A stretch of DNA of 64,000 bases from CAZEIW01 sp964512305 (GTDB lineage: Bacteria > Pseudomonadota > Gammaproteobacteria > Burkholderiales > Burkholderiaceae_F): NCBI GenBank assembly GCA_964512305.1, contig CAZEIW010000043.1, positions 43,967 to 107,966 of the forward strand, given 5' to 3'. Positions 33,141 through 40,370 of the stretch are shown here, piece after piece (the first letter of the stretch is position 1; every line of letters begins with the position of its first letter). The position numbers and the translations under genes were made by a program. The notes under the pieces were generated by a model that saw only the letters and a list, made by a program, of their open reading frames with translations, was not told where the DNA came from and searched no databases.

Positions 33141-34126
33141 GGACGGACCGTCCAGGCCTGCACGGCGGCGAGCAGCAGCACCGCCGCGAGCGCCCACGAA
33201 TACGGCCACGCGCTCAGGTCGGCACCGGGCACGACCTCGGTGTACTGAAGCGGCGCGCGCTCGAGCCGGTCGAGCTGGTCGATCGCGCGCTGCAGCGCCT
33301 CGGGGTCGGTGGCCTCGAACGCGCGGTACGGCACGCGCAGCGTCCGGAAGAACCGGTGCAGCGAACGCTCGGGTATCTGCTCGTCGCCCTCGGCGCTCGC
33401 GTCCGAGTCCACCGCAAGTCCGGGCCCGAAGCGCGACCTGATGTAGAGCCAGTACAGCGATACGCGCCGGCGCAGGTAGGCCTCGGCGATCTGCGCGCGC
33501 GTGACGGGATCGAGTTGCGCGCCGCCGTCGGACACGAGGACCACGACGCGCGAGCCCGAGTAGCGGTTGGGGTCGAAGTACGAAACCGCGGACAGCAGCC
33601 CCAGGCCGACGTCGGTCTCGCCGAGCGCGCGCGAAGTGCCGGCGGCGGCGATCGCGTTCTGGATCACTTCGCCGCGCTGGGTGAAGGGCAGCACGGGCAG
33701 CGGAAACGTGCTGAACAGCACGAGGCCGAACAGGTCGTCGCGGCGGCGGTGCGCGAACTCGCCCAGCAGCTGGCGCGCGACCTGCGCCTTGGAGGTTCCG
33801 GTCAGATCGAGCACGGCATTGGAGGGCCTTCCGAACGGCTGATCCATGCTGAGGCTGCGGTCGAGCAGCAGCACGATTTCGGCGCCGCGGCCGACCCTGG
33901 CCTGCGTCGAGTCGGGCAGCCGGGGCCCCGCGAGACCGAGAAGCATCGCCGCGATCGCCACGCCCGCGGCGCACCGGATCAGCCGCGCCGCAAATTCGGA
34001 AAGGCGGTCGGCGCCGACCAGGCCCAGCGCGGCGTGGTGCGCGTGCGGCGGCGCCGCCCGCGGCAGCCACGGCAGCAGTGCGAGGGGCAGCAGCAGGAGC
34101 AGCCAGGCATGTTCGAACACGGGCAT
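33131..34126 (-). CDS. mxaC: MxaC-like von Willebrand A membrane protein
   Basis: A 331-residue protein with membrane helices at the N-terminus (AWLLLLLPLALLPWLPRA and a second near residues 50-67) and at the C-terminus. A von Willebrand A domain lies between them: LLLDRSLSMDQ is a complete DxSxS MIDAS motif and VVLVSDGGAQL the later strand. This is the BatA/MxaC architecture. MxaC is required for calcium insertion in MxaF systems. It follows mxaA by three bases. Confidence 0.87.
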   Translation of the reverse strand: MPVFEHAWLLLLLPLALLPWLPRAAPPHAHHAALGLVGADRLSEFAARLIRCAAGVAIAAMLLGLAGPRLPDSTQARVGRGAEIVLLLDRSLSMDQPFGRPSNAVLDLTGTSKAQVARQLLGEFAHRRRDDLFGLVLFSTFPLPVLPFTQRGEVIQNAIAAAGTSRALGETDVGLGLLSAVSYFDPNRYSGSRVVVLVSDGGAQLDPVTRAQIAEAYLRRRVSLYWLYIRSRFGPGLAVDSDASAEGDEQIPERSLHRFFRTLRVPYRAFEATDPEALQRAIDQLDRLERAPLQYTEVVPGADLSAWPYSWALAAVLLLAAVQAWTVRPWR

Positions 34127-34129
34127 GGA

Positions 34130-35071
34130 TCAGGCCCTCCTTCCCGCCTCGATGGCCGCCAGGCGCTCGGCCAGCGTGAGCCAGCGCGTCGCCGGCGGCG
34201 CCGGCGCTCCCGCGAAGAAAGCCGCACGCGAAGCGGCGAACAGGGCCTCGATGTCGTCGCGACAGGCGCCGAGCGCCGGCCGCGCGTCGAGGAAGTCGCC
34301 GAGGTTGTCGGCCGCGACCGTCTGCGCCGCCGAGCGGTCGAACGCCGCATGCAGGGCCCGCATCGCCCGCAGGCGCACCGCGGCGCGATCGCGCCCGCTT
34401 GCATCGGCCCGCGCAGCCAGCCGCAACTCGGCGCGCGCGCGCGCGAACGGACCGCGCGCGCCGATCCCCAGCCGGGCGCGCAGCCAGTCGGCAGCGCGCC
34501 CGCCTGAAAGAGCGGCGAGGATCGCGGCGAGCGCAATCGCGCACAGCAGCAGGCGCAACCCGCGCGCGCGCAGCGGGATCGGCGGCGGCGGCAGGTCCGG
34601 CCGCAGATCGTCGGCCTCGACCGGCGGGTAGGACTGCGGCTGCGTCAGCGGTGCCAGGGTCAGCGCACGCGTACCGAGAACGGCTTCGTCGGCCGCGCCG
34701 TTCGGCAGCGAGAAGCGCAGCCGGACCACGGGCAGCGAAAGCCGGGTCAACTCGTCGGGCGCGTTGACGATCTGGTAGCGCAGCACGAGCGTGCCGGCGT
34801 CGATCTTCGCCTCGCGCAGCGCAAGCCAGCGTCCGACCCGGCCCGGGACCGGCAGGCTCGAGGCGTCCAGCGTTCCCGGCTGATCGGCCAGCAGCACGCG
34901 CCGTTCGACCACGTCGCCGATCAGGTAGCCGAACGCGCGCGGTTCGACCGTCGACAACTGCGGCGCTGCCGCGGCGCCGACGGCCGCTGCCGCCAGGATC
35001 GCGGCGATCGCACCGCGCAGCCGGCCCGCGGCTGCCCCGGCGATCGACCGCCTATGCCCGATCCTCGCCAT
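34130..35071 (-). CDS. mxaA: MxaA-like protein
   Basis: A 313-residue protein with a signal peptide (AIAAILAAAAVGAAAA), a beta-rich exported domain (FGYLIGDVVERRVLLAD) and one membrane helix (LRLLLCAIALAAILAAL). A cytoplasmic helical tail (RAMRALHAAFDRSAAQTVAADNLGDFL) follows. Order and architecture match MxaA. The chosen ATG (MARIGHRR) overlaps mxaS by 20 bases; an ATG four codons earlier is possible. Known role: metal insertion into methanol dehydrogenase. Confidence 0.82.
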   Translation of the reverse strand: MARIGHRRSIAGAAAGRLRGAIAAILAAAAVGAAAAPQLSTVEPRAFGYLIGDVVERRVLLADQPGTLDASSLPVPGRVGRWLALREAKIDAGTLVLRYQIVNAPDELTRLSLPVVRLRFSLPNGAADEAVLGTRALTLAPLTQPQSYPPVEADDLRPDLPPPPIPLRARGLRLLLCAIALAAILAALSGGRAADWLRARLGIGARGPFARARAELRLAARADASGRDRAAVRLRAMRALHAAFDRSAAQTVAADNLGDFLDARPALGACRDDIEALFAASRAAFFAGAPAPPATRWLTLAERLAAIEAGRRA

Positions 35072-35900
35072 GGAAGTACGCATTGAGCGCGTCGGGGTCG
35101 AAGCCTCCGTCCAGGAAGAACGGACGGCATCCGTGGCGCACGAACAGGTCGCGCAACTCCCGGCGGCGCGCGCGGCCGCGCTCCGCGACGCGCCGCGCGA
35201 GGCCGGCGCGGAAGAGCAGCGTGCGGCGGACCCCGGTTTCCAGGTCTTCGATTTCGCCGATGCCCTGCTGCGGCCAGCCGTCGAATTCGTCGCGCGCCCA
35301 GATCACGACCGGCACGACCTCGTGCCGCGCGAGCGCGGCCAGCGCGGCCGCGGTCTCACCGAGCGCAAAGTGGAAATCGGACGCCAGAAACACGAGCAGG
35401 TCGCGCCCCGGCAGCGACAGCGCCGCCTCCCGCAGCCCGGGGGGCCCGCGGCCGGCGAGGACGCCGGAGCGCAGGCGTTGTGCGGCCGCGGCGCCGGCGC
35501 CGCGGCCGCGGCTGCGCGGCACGTTGCCGTCGTCGCGTCCGCCGGCTCCGAAGCCGCTCACGGCGAAGGCGTCGCCGGCGCGCCAGGCCGAGTAGCCGAG
35601 CGCGTCGACGAGGTCGGCCAGCGCGTCCTGCTTGCGCATCGCCGAGCCGAAGCTCATCGATGCCGACAGGTCGGCAAGCACCACCAGCGTGACGCCGGCG
35701 CGCTGGCGCGGCACGCGCACCAGCCAGTTGCCGAACGGATCGTGCGCCGATGCCACGAGGTCGAGGCGTCGCGCATCGGGGTACGCGGCAAGGGGCGCCA
35801 GCGCGTGGACATCGAGCCCCGGCCCGAGGGCGCGCGACCGGTGCGCGCCGGGCCTCCCGTGGATCGGCCGGTGGCGCAGACGGTAATGGACTTCGCGCAT
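35052..35900 (-). CDS. mxaS: MxaS-like DUF58 protein
   Basis: A 282-residue protein of the DUF58/MxaS type. LVVLADLSASMSFGSA contains a DxSxS MIDAS-like motif, and LLVFLASDFHFAL the next strand. DUF58 proteins partner MoxR ATPases, and mxaR lies 15 bases upstream. There are no membrane segments, so it is probably cytoplasmic and works with MxaR as a chaperone pair for methanol dehydrogenase maturation. Confidence 0.85.
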   Translation of the reverse strand: MREVHYRLRHRPIHGRPGAHRSRALGPGLDVHALAPLAAYPDARRLDLVASAHDPFGNWLVRVPRQRAGVTLVVLADLSASMSFGSAMRKQDALADLVDALGYSAWRAGDAFAVSGFGAGGRDDGNVPRSRGRGAGAAAAQRLRSGVLAGRGPPGLREAALSLPGRDLLVFLASDFHFALGETAAALAALARHEVVPVVIWARDEFDGWPQQGIGEIEDLETGVRRTLLFRAGLARRVAERGRARRRELRDLFVRHGCRPFFLDGGFDPDALNAYFHGEDRA

Positions 35901-35915
35901 TTGGGCGCGCGGCGC

Positions 35916-36935
35916 TCAGGGAGCGGCCACCCGATCGAGGATCTGGTCCAGCAGGCGCGGTGCGATCTCGGCGCGCCGCAACTCGTACACCGGATCGAGC
36001 ACGAGGCGGTGCATGATCACTTCCCGCCACGGATCGCGCAGATCTTCGGGCGCCAGGAAATCGCGCCCGTCGAGCCAGGCCCGGACGCGCGCCATCCGCA
36101 TCAGCATCGCGACGCCGCGCGGGCTGGCGCCGGCCAGCAGCAGCCGCTGCATGTCGACGCCGTCGATCGACACGCCGCATGCGGCAGGACGCTCGAGCGC
36201 ATCCCACAGCGCGAGCGCGTACTGGCGCAGCGCGTCGCTGGCGCGGACCGAGCGCTGGATCAGCTCGCCGCAGGCGCGCAATGCGCCGAACTCGAGGAGC
36301 CCGGGGCGGACCCGCTCGAGCAACCTCTCGGGATCGTGAAAATCGGGCTCCGCGATCAGCTGCCAGCGCGTCGCCGGGTCGGGCGGCGTCTCGATCGGGA
36401 CTTCGATCATGAAGCGGTCGCGCGCTGCGGACGCAAGCTCGAAGGTTTCCTCGCGCTCGACGCGGTTGCGGTCCGCGAACACGGTCAGGAAGGGCAGCGG
36501 GTGCGCGCGGCTGAACGCCTGCACGTCGCGTTCGGCCATCACGCGCAGCAGCAGCGCCTGCACCTGAGGCCGCGCGCGGTTGATCTCGTTGAAGAAGAAG
36601 ACGGCGAGCGTCTCTCCGTGGCGCAGGATCGGGCCGGGCTCGACCCGCGGGCGGCCGTCCTGGTCGATGTAGGCGTGGTAGACGAGGTCGTTGGGCATCA
36701 GGTCGACCGTGCCTTCGATGCGCTCGAAGCCGCCTCCGATCGCGCGGGCGAAGGCGCGCAGCAGGGTCGTCTTGCCGACGCCGACGTTGCCCTCGAGCAG
36801 CACGTGTCCGCCCGCGAACAGCGCCATCGCGATCAGCCGGATCGCGCGCCCCTGGCCGACGACCGCGTTGCCGACCTCGCGCTGCAGGTCGAGCGCCCGC
36901 TCGCGCCAGCGTTCGAGGTCGGTGGGCTCCGGCAA
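35916..36935 (-). CDS. mxaR: MxaR, MoxR-family AAA ATPase
   Basis: A 339-residue AAA+ ATPase: Walker A GNVGVGKTTLLRA (about residues 48-60), Walker B VFFFNEINRARPQ, and sensor regions typical of MoxR. Such ATPases act as chaperones for metal or cofactor insertion. It is the first gene of mxaRSACKL. The start is a TTG (PEPTDLERWRERALDL); no ATG gives a normal N-terminus. The 85 bases upstream, shared with the divergent metallohydrolase gene, should hold the operon promoter. Confidence 0.88.
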   Translation of the reverse strand: MPEPTDLERWRERALDLQREVGNAVVGQGRAIRLIAMALFAGGHVLLEGNVGVGKTTLLRAFARAIGGGFERIEGTVDLMPNDLVYHAYIDQDGRPRVEPGPILRHGETLAVFFFNEINRARPQVQALLLRVMAERDVQAFSRAHPLPFLTVFADRNRVEREETFELASAARDRFMIEVPIETPPDPATRWQLIAEPDFHDPERLLERVRPGLLEFGALRACGELIQRSVRASDALRQYALALWDALERPAACGVSIDGVDMQRLLLAGASPRGVAMLMRMARVRAWLDGRDFLAPEDLRDPWREVIMHRLVLDPVYELRRAEIAPRLLDQILDRVAAP

Positions 36936-37020
36936 ACGAGGCTCCGGGTCGGGTCTGCGAAAATCGCGCTGCTAGGATAGCAGCGGCTTGCGGGGGCCAC
37001 GGGGAAGACCGCATACATCG

Positions 37021-38007
37021 ATGGTCAAGATCGAGTCGTCGCGCGGCTCGCGATGCATTGGTCCGGCGGCGCTGTCGCTGCGAGCGCGGCAGGCGGCGCG
37101 CGCGGCCGCGCCGGTGGTCCTGTTGCTCGGATGCGCGCCGGCCGGGGCGGCCGAACCGCTGCCGGTCACGCGCGTGGCTGAAGGCGTGTACGTTCATTTC
37201 GGCGTGCAGGAGCAGGGCACGGCCGCGAATCAGGGGGCGATCGCGAACGTGGGCTTCATCGTCGGCGCGCGCTGCGTCGCGGTGATCGACAGCGGCGGAT
37301 CGCGCGCCGAGGGCGAGCGGCTGCTGGCGGCGGTGCGCAGCGTGACGGCGCTGCCGGTGTGCTACGTCGTCAATACGCACGTCCACCCGGATCACGTCTT
37401 CGGCAACGCCGCCTTCGAAGGCGAGCATCCGCAGTTCGTCGGCCATGCGCGGCTGCCGGCCGCGCTCGCCGCGCGGGGCGATCATTACCGGCACGCGCTC
37501 GAGCGCGATCTAGACGGTGCCGCCGATGGCAGCACCGTCGTCGCGCCGACGATGACCGTCGCGGATCGGCAGGTGCTCGACCTGGGCGGGCGCCTGCTCG
37601 AGTTGCAGGCCTGGCCGGTCGCACACACCGACAACGACCTGAGCGTGTTCGATCGCGCGAGCGGCACGCTCTGGCTGGCCGACCTGCTGTTCGCCGGGCG
37701 CATCCCGGTCGTCGACGGCAGCCTGAAGGGCTGGCTCGACGCCTGCGCGCGGATCGCCGCGATGTCGCCCGCGCGCGTCGTACCCGGCCACGGGGAGATG
37801 GGCGACTGGCGCGGGGCGCTCGCGGCCCAGACCCGCTACCTGAAGGTGCTGCTCGACGGCACGCGCGGCGCCCTCAAGGCGCGCCGCACGCTGGCGCAGG
37901 CGGTCGAAGAGGTCGGGTGGGCGGAGCGCGGGCGCTGGCTCCTGTTCGACGACTATCATCGGCGCAACGTCGCGGCGGCGTATGCTGAGCTCGAGTGGGA
38001 GGAGTGA
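37021..38007 (+). CDS. Metallo-beta-lactamase-fold hydrolase, quinoprotein-relay type, intact zinc site
   Basis: A 328-residue exported protein. The signal peptide ends near APAGAAE, and the metallo-beta-lactamase motif VNTHVHPDHVFGNAAF (HxHxDH) is intact, with the later ADLLF aspartate and VPGHGEM histidine. It ends with the family's DDYHRRNVAAAYAELE. Such hydrolases accompany PQQ dehydrogenases together with a SoxYZ-like carrier (quinoprotein relay system). The substrate is unknown. The ATG was preferred over an upstream TTG. The SoxYZ-like gene follows after 29 bases. Confidence 0.85.
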   Translation: MVKIESSRGSRCIGPAALSLRARQAARAAAPVVLLLGCAPAGAAEPLPVTRVAEGVYVHFGVQEQGTAANQGAIANVGFIVGARCVAVIDSGGSRAEGERLLAAVRSVTALPVCYVVNTHVHPDHVFGNAAFEGEHPQFVGHARLPAALAARGDHYRHALERDLDGAADGSTVVAPTMTVADRQVLDLGGRLLELQAWPVAHTDNDLSVFDRASGTLWLADLLFAGRIPVVDGSLKGWLDACARIAAMSPARVVPGHGEMGDWRGALAAQTRYLKVLLDGTRGALKARRTLAQAVEEVGWAERGRWLLFDDYHRRNVAAAYAELEWEE

Positions 38008-38036
38008 CCCCCGCGATTCGCCTGACGGAGGTGCCG

Positions 38037-38954
38037 ATGAACCTGGGCGGTCGAATCGACCGGCGGCTCGCCGCTGCGAAGCGCCTTGCGATGGCGGCGG
38101 GACTGTGGGTAGGGCTGACAGCGGGGCTGACAGCGGGGCTGACAGCGGGCCTGACAGCGGCGCTGGCTCTCGCTGGCGGGGCGGCTCGCGCGCAAGCGCT
38201 ACCCGATCCCGAGTCGCCCGCATGGGCCAAGGTGCGCGCGAGCGTTTTCGGCGACCGCCGCATCGAGGCCGACGCCGGCGGCGTGATCGAGCTCGACGCG
38301 CCAGCGCGCGCGGAGGATGCGGCGGTGGTTCCGCTCACCATACGGACGCTTCTGCCGCAGACGTCCGAGCGATTCATCCGCCGGATCTACCTCGTGATCG
38401 ACCGCAATCCGTCGCCGCTCGGGGCCGTGTTCACGTTCACGCCCGAGAGCGGGCGCGCCGACATCGAGACGAGGGTCCGCATCGAGGATTACACGCACGT
38501 GCGGGCGATCGCGGAAACGAGCGATGGCAGCCTCTACATGGCGACGCGCTACGTCAAGGCGTCCGGCGGCTGCTCGGCACCTGCGGGCAAGGACGCGGCG
38601 GCCGCCCTGGCAAGACTGGGCCGCATCAAGTTCTTCACGGTCGGAGATGTCCGGCTCGACCAGCCGAACCTGGTGCAGCTGATGATCAGCCACCCGAACA
38701 CGTCGGGCCTCGCGATGGACCAGCTCACGCGGCTGTACGAGACGCCGCGCTTCGTCCGCTCGGTGCAGGTGAGCTATGCGGGCAAGCCGGTCATGAGCGC
38801 GGAGCTCGACTTCACGATCAGCGAGAACCCGAACTTCCGCTTTTACTTCGTTCCCAGCGGCGAAGGCGAGCTCAAGGCGGAGGTCGTCGATTCGAACAAC
38901 GCGGCGTTCGAGCGCGCGATCGCGGTGCGCGCAGGCGCGGCGGCAGGGTCCTGA
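38037..38954 (+). CDS. Quinoprotein-associated SoxYZ-like carrier protein
   Basis: A 305-residue exported protein that fuses a SoxY-like first half (VVPLTIRTLLPQTSERFIRRI, VIDRNPSPLGAVFTF) with a SoxZ-like second half (LMISHPNTSGL, then AELDFTISENPNFRFYF). A cysteine in ASGGCSAPAG sits where SoxY carries its swinging-arm cysteine, though internal rather than C-terminal. This fused family occurs beside PQQ alcohol dehydrogenases; the cargo is unknown. GGAGG before the ATG is a good ribosome binding site. The signal peptide core is lengthened by four in-frame 12-base repeats. Confidence 0.85.
   Translation: MNLGGRIDRRLAAAKRLAMAAGLWVGLTAGLTAGLTAGLTAALALAGGAARAQALPDPESPAWAKVRASVFGDRRIEADAGGVIELDAPARAEDAAVVPLTIRTLLPQTSERFIRRIYLVIDRNPSPLGAVFTFTPESGRADIETRVRIEDYTHVRAIAETSDGSLYMATRYVKASGGCSAPAGKDAAAALARLGRIKFFTVGDVRLDQPNLVQLMISHPNTSGLAMDQLTRLYETPRFVRSVQVSYAGKPVMSAELDFTISENPNFRFYFVPSGEGELKAEVVDSNNAAFERAIAVRAGAAAGS
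38112..38159 (+). repeat. Four tandem 12-bp units in the signal-peptide codons
   Basis: Three exact copies of GGGCTGACAGCG and one with a single change (GGCCTGACAGCG) encode GLTA four times in the hydrophobic core of the SoxYZ-like protein's signal peptide. The unit is a multiple of three, so copy-number change would keep the frame. Confidence 0.95.
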
Positions 38955-39006
38955 CGCGGGGTCGCGGGGCGGCCCGCGGCCACCGGCGCGCGTGCCCGCG
39001 GCGCCG

Positions 39007-39354
39007 CTATTTCTTCTTCTCGATGCCGCAGTGCCCGTAGGCCTCGTTTTCCGCGTCCCGATACTTCTTCGCCAGCGCCCGGTTGGCCTCGCTGTCGCGG
39101 AACACGCCGCCGCCTTCGCCGCCGAGCGTCTGATACCGTGCCACGGTCGAGGCTTCGACGAACTCGTCGTAGGTGAACTTCGCGGCGAGGTAATCGAGCG
39201 CGCACGAGCACTTGTAGACGTATTCGCCGGAACCCCCATGGCGGTACATGCATTCAAGCACGTACTGGACGCGGTCGGTCGTGGGGTAATCCGACGCCGC
39301 GGATGCCGGCAGGCAGACCAGAGCGGCAACAGCGGCCCAGGCGCGCGGTGACAT
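39007..39354 (-). CDS. Small secreted four-cysteine protein, function unknown
   Basis: A 115-residue protein with a signal peptide (AWAAVAALVCLPASA) and a mature part of about 95 residues. It has four cysteines (LECMYRHGG, KCSCALDYLAA, YGHCGIEKKK), suggesting two disulfides or metal binding. Found between the SoxYZ-like gene and a second metallo-beta-lactamase-fold gene, it probably belongs to the same periplasmic quinoprotein set. GAGGAG nine bases before the ATG supports the start. Its start codon shares CATG with the divergent neighbour's start. Family not recognised. Confidence 0.75.
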   Translation of the reverse strand: MSPRAWAAVAALVCLPASAASDYPTTDRVQYVLECMYRHGGSGEYVYKCSCALDYLAAKFTYDEFVEASTVARYQTLGGEGGGVFRDSEANRALAKKYRDAENEAYGHCGIEKKK

Positions 39355-40345
39355 GGCTCGAATCTCCTCGATCGATCGTTGCGGGGCCCGCCGCCCCGGA
39401 TCCTGCGTTGCCGCAACCGTCATCGGCGCCGTGATTATTGCGCAACTGGCGGCGGCTGCGCCGCCAGGCGCGGTCGGCCCCGGCGCTGCGCTCGAGCCGG
39501 TCGCCGCAGGCGTCTACCTGCAGCGGGGCGCGATGTCGCCGCCGTCGGCCGCGAACGCGGGCGCGACCGGCAACCTCGGGGTGATCGTCGGTGACGCCGG
39601 CGTGATCGCGATCAACACCGGTTCGAGCCTGGAGCACGGCGAGGCGTTTCTCGCCGCGATCGCGCGCCTGACCGACCGGCCCGTCGTGCTTGCGATCGAT
39701 ACGCAGGCGAGCCCGGACCAGGTTCTCGGCAACGCCGCGTTTGCCGCGCGCGGAGTCGCGGTGCTGGCGCAGCGCGAGACCGCGCGCACGATGGCGAGCC
39801 GCTGCGAGGAATGCATGCGCAGCGTCACTCGCAGCGCGGGCCCCGACCTGCTCGCCCGGACCCGTCCGTCGCAGCCCACCCGCCTGATCGACGGCAGCAT
39901 CACGATCGAGGCCGGCGGCCGCACGCTCGACCTGCTCTACTTCGGCGCGACGGAACAGCCGGGAGCGGTGGCGGTGTTCGATCGCGCCAGCGGCGTGCTG
40001 TTCACCGGCGACATCGCGAGCTTCGGCGTCGTGCCCGAGACGCAGCTGGGCGAGATCGCGCGGTGGATCGATGCACTGGGACGGCTGCAGGCGCTGCCGG
40101 CGACGGTCGTCGTTCCCGGGCACGGGCCGCCGGGTCCGAAGGAACGCCTGGCGCAAGTCGCCGCCTACCTCGCGCAGCTGGTCGAAGGCACCCGCGCGGC
40201 CTATCGGCGCGGGGTCGGGCTGCTCGAAGTGGTCGACGAGGTCGCACTGCCCGACTACGCGGGGTGGGCGCTATACCGCGATCATCACCGGCGCAACGTG
40301 CATTTCGTGTATCTGCAGGTGGAACAGCAGGAGTTCGAGCGCTGA
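39353..40345 (+). CDS. Metallo-beta-lactamase-fold protein with a lost zinc motif (quinoprotein relay type)
   Basis: A 330-residue exported protein related to the hydrolase at 37021: AAGVYLQRGAMSPPSAANAGATGNLG, the late GVLFTGDIASFG and VVPGHGPPGPKE, and a matching C-terminal YRDHHRRNVHFVYLQVE. The HxHxDH site is replaced by AIDTQASPDQVLGNAAF, so the first three zinc ligands are gone although GNAAF after them is kept. It is therefore probably not a zinc hydrolase, but may still bind a ligand or partner. The signal segment is VIGAVIIAQLAAAA. The ATG is the only start before that segment and overlaps the divergent gene's start codon. Confidence 0.82.
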   Translation: MARISSIDRCGARRPGSCVAATVIGAVIIAQLAAAAPPGAVGPGAALEPVAAGVYLQRGAMSPPSAANAGATGNLGVIVGDAGVIAINTGSSLEHGEAFLAAIARLTDRPVVLAIDTQASPDQVLGNAAFAARGVAVLAQRETARTMASRCEECMRSVTRSAGPDLLARTRPSQPTRLIDGSITIEAGGRTLDLLYFGATEQPGAVAVFDRASGVLFTGDIASFGVVPETQLGEIARWIDALGRLQALPATVVVPGHGPPGPKERLAQVAAYLAQLVEGTRAAYRRGVGLLEVVDEVALPDYAGWALYRDHHRRNVHFVYLQVEQQEFER

Positions 40346-40370
40346 CTTCCGCGCCCCGCCGCGTCTGCCC

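Noticed and set aside
35070..36980. A 636-codon plus-strand frame opposite mxaS and mxaR
   Set aside because: Antisense to two genes with intact MIDAS and Walker motifs; no independent coding signal or start context.
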